From JAAOZP01 sp038848185 (GTDB lineage: Archaea > Thermoproteota > EX4484-205 > JAAOZP01), in the NCBI GenBank assembly GCA_038848185.1, contig JAWCNV010000008.1, positions 1 through 64,000 of the forward strand: 64,000 nt of DNA. Direction: 5' to 3'. The position numbers were made by a program, and so were the translations under genes. Of this stretch, positions 18,065 to 26,306 are shown one piece after another; position 1 is the first letter of the stretch, and every line of letters begins with the position of its first letter. The notes beneath the pieces are model-generated. The model was not told where the DNA came from, did not search any database, and saw only the letters and a list, made by a program, of their open reading frames with translations.

Positions 18065-20332
18065 TTACACGAGGGTTGGTGAAGCCAGTACTGTTGACTT
18101 AGCGGTGCCTGCGAACCTGCTCATCATCATCTCGTAGGCTCTACGCTCATCCGGAGAAGGAATGTTAACCTTGCTTATAGCCTCCATGATATGCCTCTTC
18201 TGAATGAACAGTCTCTCAGCCATTCTTCTAACCTTATCCTCGTCGTTAGTCATCTCGAGAAGCTCCCTTATGGCGAGGAGTCCAGCGTCGTTGCATGCTT
18301 GAGCAATATCAGCCCCTGAGAAGCCTTCCGTTATTGTGGAGAGCTCGTCGATATTTACGTCCGGCGCTATGGGTTTACCCCTTAAGTGTATCTGGAATAT
18401 TTTCTTCCGGGTCTCCTTATCAGGCCAGTTCAGCCCCATAAGCTTGTCGAACCTGCCTGCCCTAAGCAGAGCTGGGTCGATTATGTCAGGCCTGTTGGTT
18501 GCACCTATGACTATAACACCCCTCAAGTCTTGGAGACCATCCATCTCTGTTAGAAGCTGGCTGATAACTCTCTCAGTAACGTCGCTGCTCACATCCCTAC
18601 CTCTCACCGGGGCGATTGAATCAATCTCGTCGAAGAAGATTATGCAGGGCGCGACCTGCCTAGCCTTCCTGAATACCTCTCTAATACCTCTCTCAGACTC
18701 TCCGACCCATTTTGACAATAGTTCAGGACCCTTAATGCTTATGAAGTTGGCCTCGCTCTCCGTTGCCAGGGCCTTAGCTAGGAGTGTTTTCCCTGTTCCA
18801 GGAGGACCGTAGAGGAGAATACCTTTAGGCTGCCTTATGTTAAGCTTCTTGAACAGCTCTGGGAACCTTAGGGGCCACTCTATGGAGGTTACGAGCTCCC
18901 TCTTAACATCCTCCAGGCCACCAATATCGTCCCAGTGCACGTTCGGGCTTTCAACCATAACTTCTCTGAGTGCGGAAGGCTCTATCTCCTTCAAAGCATC
19001 CATGAAATGCTTCATCTTCACCACGAGCTTGCTTAGAACCTCCATTGGAACAACTTCGGTCTCAAGATCTATCTCAGGCAGAACCTCCCTTAAGCATCTT
19101 AAGGCAGCCTCCTTAGCTAAGGCTGCTAGGTCTGCCCCCACGAACCCTGGGGTGAGTTCAGCCAGCCTCTTCATATCCACGTCGTCTGAGAGAGGCATAC
19201 CTCTCACATGGATCTGGAGAATCTCCACCCTAGCCCTCTTGTCGGGGACACCTATCTCAATCTCCCTGTCGAATCTTCCTGGTCTGCGTAGAGCAGGGTC
19301 TATCGCGTTAACCCTGTTCGTGCAGCCTATTACGACAACCTTCCCACGCGTCTGGAGGCCGTCCATCAGGGAGAGTAGTTGGGCGACAACCCTCTTCTCA
19401 ACCTCCCCAGTAACATCCTCCCTCTTGGGGGCTATTGAGTCAAGCTCATCTATGAAAACTATGCTTGGAGAATTCTCCTCAGCCTCCTTAAATATCTCCC
19501 TGAGACGCTGCTCGCTCTCACCGTAGTACTTGCTCATTATCTCTGGACCGCTTATGCTTATGAAGTGTGCGTTAGTCTCGTTTGCAACAGCCTTCGCAAG
19601 CAGTGTTTTCCCTGTTCCGGGAGGACCGTAGAGGAGAATACCTTTAGGAGCCTCTATGCCAAGCCTGTCGAAGAGCTCAGGGTGGCGCAGTGGGAGTTCA
19701 ACCATCTCCCTGATCTTCTGAATCGCGTCCTGCAGCCCGCCTATGTCCTCGTAGGTTACCCTTGGATAAAGCTTCTTAATCTGGTATATTTTCTCGCTTA
19801 TCTTGACAACAGTGTCCTCTGTGACTATGACTGCTTCAGCGGCAGGCTGGTAGGAGACTACGACAAGCTGAACTATCTTACCCATTATCCTAACAGGGAT
19901 TATGTCGCCCCTGTTTATTATGCGCCCAATCATAATGCTTTTCACAAACTCCTCGCCGTTAACCATCCGGGGCTGCTCCGTGTGGGCCAGCACCACTGTG
20001 GTGGCGTATCTTGCAGTAACCTTTCTGACCCTAACCTTGTCGTCTAGGCTGACGCCCACGTTCTCCCTAGTGTAGCCGTCTATCCGGATTAAGCCGAGGC
20101 CCCTGTCCTTTGCTGAGGCAGGCCACACTAAAGCATAAGTCTTCCTTTTTCCAACAATCTCTATAGCGTCACCGGGTGAGAGATTCAGAAACTTTGCGAC
20201 TTCAGGGTCTATCCTAGCGTACCCGCGTCCAACGTCAGTTGGCTGCGCCTCCGCAACACGCAGGTAAACATAGTCTGGAGGATCCTTCTTTTTTCCAGCG
20301 CTACTTGGAAAACCATCTCTCCTACTGCTCAA
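18065..20332 (-). CDS. CDC48/VAT-family AAA+ ATPase
   Basis: A 755-residue unfoldase, close to the size of archaeal VAT. The N-domain (about 20-195) is the double-psi barrel plus four-stranded beta substrate-binding unit (VGRGYARIDPEVAKFLNLSPGD). AAA domain D1 has Walker A GPPGTGKT ending K242-T243, with Walker B IVFIDELDSIAPKR; D2 has Walker A with K515 and IIFFDEIDSIAPVRG, plus the arginine-finger segments RRPGRFD and LRAGRFD. It forms a hexamer that feeds proteins to the 20S proteasome. The C-terminal tail ends SPTLV without an obvious HbYX motif, so direct proteasome docking is not evident. The start is TTG at 20332; a purine-rich GAGGAGAGGAGGGA lies upstream. Confidence 0.97.
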   Translation of the reverse strand: MSSRRDGFPSSAGKKKDPPDYVYLRVAEAQPTDVGRGYARIDPEVAKFLNLSPGDAIEIVGKRKTYALVWPASAKDRGLGLIRIDGYTRENVGVSLDDKVRVRKVTARYATTVVLAHTEQPRMVNGEEFVKSIMIGRIINRGDIIPVRIMGKIVQLVVVSYQPAAEAVIVTEDTVVKISEKIYQIKKLYPRVTYEDIGGLQDAIQKIREMVELPLRHPELFDRLGIEAPKGILLYGPPGTGKTLLAKAVANETNAHFISISGPEIMSKYYGESEQRLREIFKEAEENSPSIVFIDELDSIAPKREDVTGEVEKRVVAQLLSLMDGLQTRGKVVVIGCTNRVNAIDPALRRPGRFDREIEIGVPDKRARVEILQIHVRGMPLSDDVDMKRLAELTPGFVGADLAALAKEAALRCLREVLPEIDLETEVVPMEVLSKLVVKMKHFMDALKEIEPSALREVMVESPNVHWDDIGGLEDVKRELVTSIEWPLRFPELFKKLNIRQPKGILLYGPPGTGKTLLAKALATESEANFISIKGPELLSKWVGESERGIREVFRKARQVAPCIIFFDEIDSIAPVRGRDVSSDVTERVISQLLTEMDGLQDLRGVIVIGATNRPDIIDPALLRAGRFDKLMGLNWPDKETRKKIFQIHLRGKPIAPDVNIDELSTITEGFSGADIAQACNDAGLLAIRELLEMTNDEDKVRRMAERLFIQKRHIMEAISKVNIPSPDERRAYEMMMSRFAGTAKSTVLASPTLV

Positions 20333-20538
20333 AGCTTAGCCTCTTTCCCTCCTCTCCTCACAGAGCCCTTCAATTAGAAATATTTCTCGAAAGGGGTTTA
20401 TTAAGTTTCACCTCTAGGGAAGATTGAGCATGGTGAAGAAAACTGTTTAAACCTTAAACTTGATAAAACACTCTTGCAAATCCTGATTCAATTAACAGTA
20501 CTATATTAAAGTCGGTAAAACAGGTCTGAAGAAATATA

Positions 20539-21315
20539 TTGGCCTCAAGTGTTGAAGGAGTGATGACTTCACTTGGCTTGGAGAATGTTTCGGAGCAGCT
20601 TAGGAAATCGGTAAGCAGCAGGGAGTCTATATTGATAGTTTGTTTATGTGAGGCTGACTACGTTGGGAGGGCAAGATCATTTCTTGAAAAAGGCGAGAGA
20701 ATTCTTATGATTAAGGAGGATACTTCCTTCCTAATCCACAGGGCTACTGAGCTTGAACCCGTTAACTGGCAGCCTCCGCCCAACTATATCGGTGTTGCCG
20801 CCGAAAAGGATCATGTGACCCTGACTGTCAAGAGGATTAGAAAGCCTGAGAAAATCGTTGTGAAAATCTACAGTGTCAGAAGCTTCTTCTCAGGCAGGCT
20901 TCAGGACAAGGGGGGGTTTCATATGCATCTCAGCGAGAGGGAGATTTCAGAAACCCTTTTAAAGCATCCTGAGCTTGTTGAGAACGGGTTCAGAATAACT
21001 TCGACAGAGGTTAAGGAGGAAACGGGAGTGATAGATGTTTTAGGGGTTGACGCGAAAGGCTGTAGGACAATCGTTGAACTAAAGAAGGGCAGGGCCGGAG
21101 TGGAGGCGGCTAGACAGGTTTTGAAGTATGCTAGAGGGCTCGGTAAAGACGTTAGAATTATGCTCCTAGCCCCAGGGATCACCGGTGAGGCTGAGAGACT
21201 GCTTAAGAAGAACGGTGCAGAGTTTAGAAGAATCAGCATGACGGAGTTAACCGGGATACTGCTGCGCGAAAGAGATAGAGGGGGAAAAGGAATATCTACT
21301 TATATTGATTACTAG
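20539..21315 (+). CDS. nucS: Endonuclease NucS/EndoMS
   Basis: A 258-residue mismatch-specific endonuclease. The N-terminal half has the NucS pattern FLIHRATELEPVNWQPP; the C-terminal PD-(D/E)XK nuclease has D166 in GVIDVLG and E180-x-K182 in IVELKKGRAG, followed by the conserved EAARQVLKYA helix. EndoMS cuts both strands around mismatches and replaces MutSL in many archaea and actinobacteria. No C-terminal PCNA-binding peptide is obvious. The TTG at 20539 lies about 34 nt after a TATATTAA element; an in-frame ATG at 20563 is the alternative. Its stop codon directly abuts the stop of the convergent pgi/pmi gene. Confidence 0.93.
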   Translation: MASSVEGVMTSLGLENVSEQLRKSVSSRESILIVCLCEADYVGRARSFLEKGERILMIKEDTSFLIHRATELEPVNWQPPPNYIGVAAEKDHVTLTVKRIRKPEKIVVKIYSVRSFFSGRLQDKGGFHMHLSEREISETLLKHPELVENGFRITSTEVKEETGVIDVLGVDAKGCRTIVELKKGRAGVEAARQVLKYARGLGKDVRIMLLAPGITGEAERLLKKNGAEFRRISMTELTGILLRERDRGGKGISTYIDY

Positions 21316-22488
21316 CTACTTGCCGACTCGGCTTAACCAGTCTTCAAAACCTTTGAAATAGTTTACCTTCTCCTCCCGCTTCTTCTTAAGCTCGCTTATG
21401 AGTGAAACAGGAGCAGGGTCAACTCCCCTCAGTATTGCCAGATAGTAGCTAACCCAGTCTCCAAGGATTATTGCGGAAAGCATTTCCTCAACCAAGGTTT
21501 CGCCGAGGGGCTGGATTATGCTTATGGCAACACCCTCGTTCTCGACTCTTGAAACAAGCGCCTTAACGCTTTCAGCAATGTAAGGATTCTTAAACCTGCT
21601 GTCGATAAGGATAACGTGGAGAAGCTTCTTGAAATCAGTCTTCTCCCATGCTTGAATCTCATTATGGTTCATCTCTGGAAGCTGGTCGCACATTGCTCTC
21701 ATCTTAGCGTTCTCGTTAATCTGATCCTTATACCTTAAGGCGACTGATTTCAAGTGCCCCAGAGAGTATATTACTGGAAGCTTACCATGTATTCTCAAAG
21801 CCAGCTGTTTAGCCGGGTTTTTTTCAACAGGAGATTCAGGTTTAAGCTTCACGGAATATTCTTCAAGCAGGGTACATGCTCTGTTTAACGTGTTCCTATC
21901 GACAACTGGGAAGCCAACAGCCTCAGCTATCTTAAGTAACGGTATGAAGAGCAGGGGGAGCGCAGCCCTAGGCTGGTAGCCGGAGGGAACCTTTAGGAAA
22001 GGAATTTTGAGCCTTAAACAGGCTTTTTCAACTAACCCGTTTGAAGCGATGGCGAATATTCGTGAACCCCTCTCATAGGCCTGTGTAAAGGATTCGAGTG
22101 TTTCCTCAGTGTTCCCGGAGTAGCTTACCGCCACTACTAGGCTTCTCTCGTCGACATGCTTAGGCAGGTCGTAGTCTCTAACCACAGATACGCCCATTGG
22201 GATTGCCCTATGGGAAAGATCTCTGAAAAGGTCTCCGCCTATAGCGGAGCCACCCATTCCGCATACAACTATCTCCTTCACATCCTTATAGTCGCCTGGG
22301 AGAACAATGTTCTCAGATAGCTCCATCGCCTTCTTGACGAGTACTGGGAAGGAGGAGATCATCATCCTCATGTTTCCCCGGTCGATCTTCTCAATTGTCT
22401 CAACTTTATCCAGCTTGGAAGCATTTTTTAAACTGGCCTGTAGCTTTTTCGAAGAGTATCTTTTACTCTTGCTGCGTGAAGCAGGCAT
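21316..22488 (-). CDS. Bifunctional phosphoglucose/phosphomannose isomerase
   Basis: A 390-residue SIS-domain isomerase interconverting glucose-6-P or mannose-6-P with fructose-6-P. Signature VCGMGGSAIGGDLFRDL begins the first SIS domain and VAVSYSGNTEETLESF is the sugar-phosphate loop; the C-terminal domain has QINENAK and PEMNHNEIQAWE, which carry the catalytic Glu and His of the archaeal Pgi/Pmi family. It is longer than typical members (about 300-330) because of a lysine-rich N-terminal extension of about 40 residues. ACCTTTAAAAAAG about 25 nt upstream supports the ATG at 22488, so the extension appears real. Confidence 0.93.
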   Translation of the reverse strand: MPASRSKSKRYSSKKLQASLKNASKLDKVETIEKIDRGNMRMMISSFPVLVKKAMELSENIVLPGDYKDVKEIVVCGMGGSAIGGDLFRDLSHRAIPMGVSVVRDYDLPKHVDERSLVVAVSYSGNTEETLESFTQAYERGSRIFAIASNGLVEKACLRLKIPFLKVPSGYQPRAALPLLFIPLLKIAEAVGFPVVDRNTLNRACTLLEEYSVKLKPESPVEKNPAKQLALRIHGKLPVIYSLGHLKSVALRYKDQINENAKMRAMCDQLPEMNHNEIQAWEKTDFKKLLHVILIDSRFKNPYIAESVKALVSRVENEGVAISIIQPLGETLVEEMLSAIILGDWVSYYLAILRGVDPAPVSLISELKKKREEKVNYFKGFEDWLSRVGK

Positions 22489-22566
22489 GGTTTTCCCCCA
22501 ACCGTTGCTTTTTTAAAGGTTTCTTAAATAAGAGTTAATAAGGCTAGGTTAAGCATCCATGAAAGC

Positions 22567-23265
22567 ATGAAGCCGGATGCTAAACTACTGCTTTCAATAA
22601 TAGTTTTAATAGTGATTGTTATTGTTAACATTGCTCCCAGCCTATTCTCCCAGTATTTCAACCAGCTTCAGCAAGCAATGTTTGAAGGAGGATTACTAGG
22701 CTTATACCTGATCATGATCATCCAGTCAATTATAGCTGTTATACCTTCTGAAGCAATACTGATTATGAGTGGTGCAGCCTTCGGCTTCGAAGCTTCTTCA
22801 GCAGTGGGAACCCTAGGGTTGATGAGCGGCGCGTTGATAAACTACGCTATAGGCATGAGGCTCGGAAGACCTCTGGTTGAGAGGCTGATAGGTAGAAAAG
22901 ACTTGGAGAAGGCTGAGAGGCTTTTCAACAAGCACGGCTCTAAAATAATTTTCGCAGCCAGATTCATACCATGGGTCTCGTTCGACGCAATATCCTATTT
23001 CGCAGGGCTGGCGGGGATAGCTCTAGCCTCATTCACTACCGCAAGCCTCTTGGGAACTATTCCGAGAACAATATTCTATAGTTACATTGGTGATAAGGTT
23101 GGGGCAAGCATCAGCGAGGGAGACATCACCCTCCTGAACTACTTGCTTCTCGCAACCTTTCTAATAATAGTGCTCATAGTAATCTTATCAAGCAGAATGG
23201 AGGCTAATGAAAAACACTCTGGAGAAGCCGGAGGGGCATACCTATCAACGCAATCTCCCTCTTAG
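22567..23265 (+). CDS. DedA/TVP38-type (VTT domain) membrane protein
   Basis: A 232-residue integral membrane protein with about five hydrophobic segments (near residues 8-27, 40-60, 70-97, 140-180 and 195-215). The VTT/DedA core is visible as IPSEAILIMSGAAFG on one side and FAARFIPWVSFDAISYFAGLAG with its conserved R-x-x-P on the other. Family members are half-transporters or lipid scramblase-like proteins. The substrate is unknown. Its last 62 bp overlap the end of the convergent orc1/cdc6 gene, an unusually deep 3' overlap that constrains both C-termini. Confidence 0.88.
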   Translation: MKPDAKLLLSIIVLIVIVIVNIAPSLFSQYFNQLQQAMFEGGLLGLYLIMIIQSIIAVIPSEAILIMSGAAFGFEASSAVGTLGLMSGALINYAIGMRLGRPLVERLIGRKDLEKAERLFNKHGSKIIFAARFIPWVSFDAISYFAGLAGIALASFTTASLLGTIPRTIFYSYIGDKVGASISEGDITLLNYLLLATFLIIVLIVILSSRMEANEKHSGEAGGAYLSTQSPS

Positions 23266-24319
23266 ACTGGTTGAAGTCTAACAATCCTTCTAAGTGAAGC
23301 CTCTTAAGCCTCTCAGCAACACCAGCATCCCTAGTTTTCACACCGTACTCCTCAAGCATCTTGAAGCTTGCAAACGGCTCGTCGCATGACTCGAAGACTC
23401 TTAGAAGTCTCTCCACCAGCAGGGTCATTTCAGAATCCTGGGAGAAAATGTTTCTCAAGTCCCCGGGGGTGATTACGCTTTCAAGCCTATACTGCGCCTC
23501 CCTAACATGTTCAGGAGTAACCCTGGCTGAGCCCTCGTAACTCGCGTTAAGCCCACTTGCCAGTAGGAGTTCAATACCGTATCTTGCAGAACCGTATCCA
23601 AATCTTTCCGTAAGCCTGCCCATCATGTATACTAGGGGATCATCAACAGCGTTCTCGTTGAAAGAGAGTTCAACCCTATCCCTAAGTATCATAGATATTT
23701 CGTCAGCGTTGTAGGGAGTGAAGCTTCTACTTATTCTCCAGAAGAAATGGGTCAGCCAAGTATCCTTAACATGCTTGGAAACATCCTCTATGCCGATTAG
23801 AATCAGGATGACCTTAACCCTGCTCTCATACTCCTCCGAGATCTTCAGAAGATCCGTAAAGAATCTGCTTCTAACCTCGCTCAGAAAATTGTCGAAGTCA
23901 TCTAAGACGAGCAGCAGATTCCTGCCGGATTTCTCAAGATAGTCGAAAATAGTGTAGAGAAGCTCCCTACTACTATATCCTCTGCTAGGTATGTTAGGGA
24001 TTAGGCTCAGTGCAATCATCTGGGAGAGAGTGAAGTCTGAGGATGCGAACCTGGTGTTCAAATGCCTGTATTCAAGCCTAATGTTCTTCTGGCTACAGTA
24101 TTTCAAAACCTGCTCAGAAGCCTTCTTAACGGTAACAGTCTTCCCTGAGCCGCTTGGACCATTCAAAACAAGGGCTTTCAAAGGCATTCTTCCCTCGAGG
24201 AAGCTTGTTATCGTGTCGAATATTTCCAGCTGGTGCGCATCCCTCTTCGGAAGCCTTTCAGGAATATAGTTTGCACTAAGCTTGTAGACAGCATCCTTCT
24301 TAAAGATCAGGCTCTTCAT
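23204..24319 (-). CDS. Orc1/Cdc6-like replication initiator ATPase
   Basis: A 371-residue AAA+ protein. It opens with the archaeal Orc1/Cdc6 entry pattern NYIPERLPKRDAHQLEIF, Walker A NGPSGSGKT (about 53-60), Walker B LLLVLDDFDNF, and ends with a winged-helix region (about 290-371). The C-terminal domain is divergent, so DNA specificity cannot be inferred. The ATG overlaps the stop of the upstream dehydrogenase as ATGA, so it is translationally coupled and has no private intergenic region; no origin-recognition boxes were recognised nearby. It may be a secondary Cdc6 paralogue rather than the main origin-binding one. Confidence 0.88.
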   Translation of the reverse strand: MKSLIFKKDAVYKLSANYIPERLPKRDAHQLEIFDTITSFLEGRMPLKALVLNGPSGSGKTVTVKKASEQVLKYCSQKNIRLEYRHLNTRFASSDFTLSQMIALSLIPNIPSRGYSSRELLYTIFDYLEKSGRNLLLVLDDFDNFLSEVRSRFFTDLLKISEEYESRVKVILILIGIEDVSKHVKDTWLTHFFWRISRSFTPYNADEISMILRDRVELSFNENAVDDPLVYMMGRLTERFGYGSARYGIELLLASGLNASYEGSARVTPEHVREAQYRLESVITPGDLRNIFSQDSEMTLLVERLLRVFESCDEPFASFKMLEEYGVKTRDAGVAERLKRLHLEGLLDFNQSKREIALIGMPLRLLQSVFH

Positions 24320-25488
24320 CTTCCACCAGACGCTAAACGCCTAGATTCCTCAAGGATCGCGTCGCCCATTTCACTTGTCTTCGAATCCCCGCCCATGTCC
24401 ACGGTTCTAAACTTGCTGCTGGCCAAAACGTTTTCAACAGCCTTCTCAATAATCTCAGATGCCTCCAGCAACCTTTTATCGTTACTCCTGCTCCACAAGT
24501 ATTCGAGCATCAGGGAGAAGGTTAGGATTGCTGCAACAGGGTTGGCAATATTCTTCCCAGCCTTATCTGGAGCACTTCCATGCACGGGTTCAAACATTGA
24601 AACGTTTTCAGGATTAATATTTCCACTGGGAGCAAAGCCTAACCCGCCTTGAATAGCTGCACCCAAATCCGTTAAAATGTCTCCGAACATGTTTGGAGTA
24701 ACGATGACCTTAAATCGCCTAGGGTTTAAAACCATATGGAGGGCAGCGGCATCAACATACATGAATTCCCTGCTAACCTTCCCCTCGTACTCTCTACCTA
24801 TCTTGTCAACCAGCTCCCTCCAAAGACCATATGCCTCAGTAAGAACATTAGCCTTATCTACAAAAACTATTTCACCAAGCCCTTTTTTAACAGCGTATTC
24901 GAAGCCGTACCTTATTACTCTTTCAGAACCCTTTACAGACACTACCCCTATTTGAAAAGCCTCGCCATGTTCACTCTTAACCTCAACCCGGTATCTACTG
25001 CCCTTGGCTCCTCCAGTGCTAACAGTGAAGTCGAAGACTCTTGAAGACTCTTCATTTAACCTGCCACCCATGTCAACATAGAAATCCTCAGTGTTCTCAC
25101 GTATAACCACAAAGTCAATATCACCATAACCGAATCTTCTCAAAGGGCTTTCCACGCCTCTCAGAAGCTTAACCGGACGAAGATTCACGTAAAGGTCGAA
25201 GAACGACCTTATTCTGAGGAGGACCCCTTTCTCCAGAATACCTGGCTTAACCCGAGGGTCTCCAACCGCCCCGAAAAGTATGGCGTCGAAGCCCCTCAGC
25301 CTCTTTAAAGCATCATCCGACAGGGTCTCCCCGGTTTTAAGATAGTGTTCAGCACCATGCGGAAAGTGTTCGAAACTTGCTGATACGCCTAGTGACTCTA
25401 GCAGGCTACCGCCTATTTTCACAGCCTCCCCCAATACTTCTGGACCTATTCCGTCTCCCGGCATCAACGCTATCCTGTAAGATGTCAA
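24316..25488 (-). CDS. Isopropylmalate/isocitrate dehydrogenase-family protein
   Basis: A 390-residue beta-hydroxyacid oxidative decarboxylase. Motifs: MPGDGIGPEV at the N-terminus; the substrate-binding helix LRIRSFFDLYVNLRPVK; IRENTEDFYVDMGG; the catalytic Lys in VFVDKANVL; the metal-binding aspartates in PNMFGDILTDLGAA; and GSAPDKAGKNIANP for the nucleotide. The helix and the loop lack the clear serine phosphorylation signature of isocitrate dehydrogenase, so 3-isopropylmalate, homoisocitrate or tartrate/malate are all possible. The TTG start at 25488 is set by CATATATTTC about 30 nt upstream. It leads an operon with orc1/cdc6. Confidence 0.88.
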   Translation of the reverse strand: MTSYRIALMPGDGIGPEVLGEAVKIGGSLLESLGVSASFEHFPHGAEHYLKTGETLSDDALKRLRGFDAILFGAVGDPRVKPGILEKGVLLRIRSFFDLYVNLRPVKLLRGVESPLRRFGYGDIDFVVIRENTEDFYVDMGGRLNEESSRVFDFTVSTGGAKGSRYRVEVKSEHGEAFQIGVVSVKGSERVIRYGFEYAVKKGLGEIVFVDKANVLTEAYGLWRELVDKIGREYEGKVSREFMYVDAAALHMVLNPRRFKVIVTPNMFGDILTDLGAAIQGGLGFAPSGNINPENVSMFEPVHGSAPDKAGKNIANPVAAILTFSLMLEYLWSRSNDKRLLEASEIIEKAVENVLASSKFRTVDMGGDSKTSEMGDAILEESRRLASGGR

Positions 25489-25513
25489 ACCGTGTTGACA
25501 TGTGGTTGAGCTT

Positions 25514-25523
25514 GAAATATATG
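25514..25523 (-). promoter_or_regulatory. TATA element of the dehydrogenase-orc1/cdc6 operon
   Basis: CATATATTTC on the minus strand is centred about 30 nt from the TTG at 25488, indicating a leaderless transcript. The element lies just beyond the 3' end of the upstream DeoC-like gene. Confidence 0.45.
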
Positions 25524-25547
25524 TTTTTCCAGTTGAACACTGTTTTC

Positions 25548-26246
25548 TCAAACTTTCTGCTTGAAGCCTTCTTCCAAAACAAGCCTGTAATCCACAGTGC
25601 ACACCCTAGAAACCCTGCTATCAACCAGCTTCTGCACGTCTTGAAGCGAACCCACTCTGCAATGGGTCTCGACATCAATAGATTCGCCGATAGTTTTCAA
25701 AAGCCTCAGCCCGTCATCATCCATATTCTTCAAGCCGAATCCAGTTGAGATCGCTAAAGTGTCGAAGCCGGATGCTTCAATTATGCTGACAACCTCACCA
25801 ACCTGTTTTCCTGTTAGTAAACCAGCCTCTAAAACAGGTGTAACATGTTTTAAACCGATTAGCTGAGACTCCTCCAAGATTCTTGACAGTTCCCATTCGA
25901 ATTCCAGAATCCTGCTGTCAAGGTAGTTACCGACGTTAGGGTAGAAAAATGCTTCCTCAACCCCCTGCTCAAATGCCAGCCGCATCTCCATTATCTTAAG
26001 CTCAACCGGGAGCAGCCCCGTGGGGAAGGATATTACTGTAGATATTTTTAAACCAGTATCCTTGGTGAGCACGCTTGCCTCCCTCAAGTATGCTGTAGGT
26101 ATGCAAACCTTTCTGACACCGTGCTTTAAAGCCTCGCTGCAAACCTCGTATATGTCGCTCAGCTTAGCCTCCGGCTTCATCCCGGACGCTACAAGTATTT
26201 CAGAAAGCCTAGAGCTGACTCCAAGCATCCTGTTAACACCCGTCAA
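25548..26246 (-). CDS. DeoC-like aldolase-fold protein lacking catalytic residues
   Basis: A 232-residue TIM barrel related to deoxyribose-phosphate aldolase: VISFPTGLLPVELKIMEMRLA matches the DeoC strand VxGFPxGxxxxExKxxE, and PVLEAGLLTG and AISTGF match ExGxLT and KTSTGF. The three residues essential in DeoC are all replaced: the Schiff-base Lys by A165, the Asp of the DMVxNxG motif by Phe in FFYPNVG, and the proton-relay Lys by Glu in VETHCRVG. It probably does not catalyse a class I aldol reaction and may have a different activity or a regulatory role. It is divergent from mtnA by only 60 bp. The TTG start at 26246 is supported by an ATCTTTATCCC element. Confidence 0.78.
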   Translation of the reverse strand: MTGVNRMLGVSSRLSEILVASGMKPEAKLSDIYEVCSEALKHGVRKVCIPTAYLREASVLTKDTGLKISTVISFPTGLLPVELKIMEMRLAFEQGVEEAFFYPNVGNYLDSRILEFEWELSRILEESQLIGLKHVTPVLEAGLLTGKQVGEVVSIIEASGFDTLAISTGFGLKNMDDDGLRLLKTIGESIDVETHCRVGSLQDVQKLVDSRVSRVCTVDYRLVLEEGFKQKV

Positions 26247-26263
26247 CCTAATACAGGTTTAGA

Positions 26264-26280
26264 GGGATAAAGATAAAAAC
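26264..26280. promoter_or_regulatory. Bidirectional promoter between the DeoC-like gene and mtnA
   Basis: The 60-bp gap contains AGATAAAAAC for mtnA on the plus strand (about 30 nt from ATG 26307) overlapping ATCTTTATCCC for the DeoC-like gene on the minus strand (about 24 nt from TTG 26246). The two genes cannot be initiated fully independently. Confidence 0.4.
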
Positions 26281-26306
26281 TTCCGGGATGCGTGAAGCCT
26301 TGAAAA

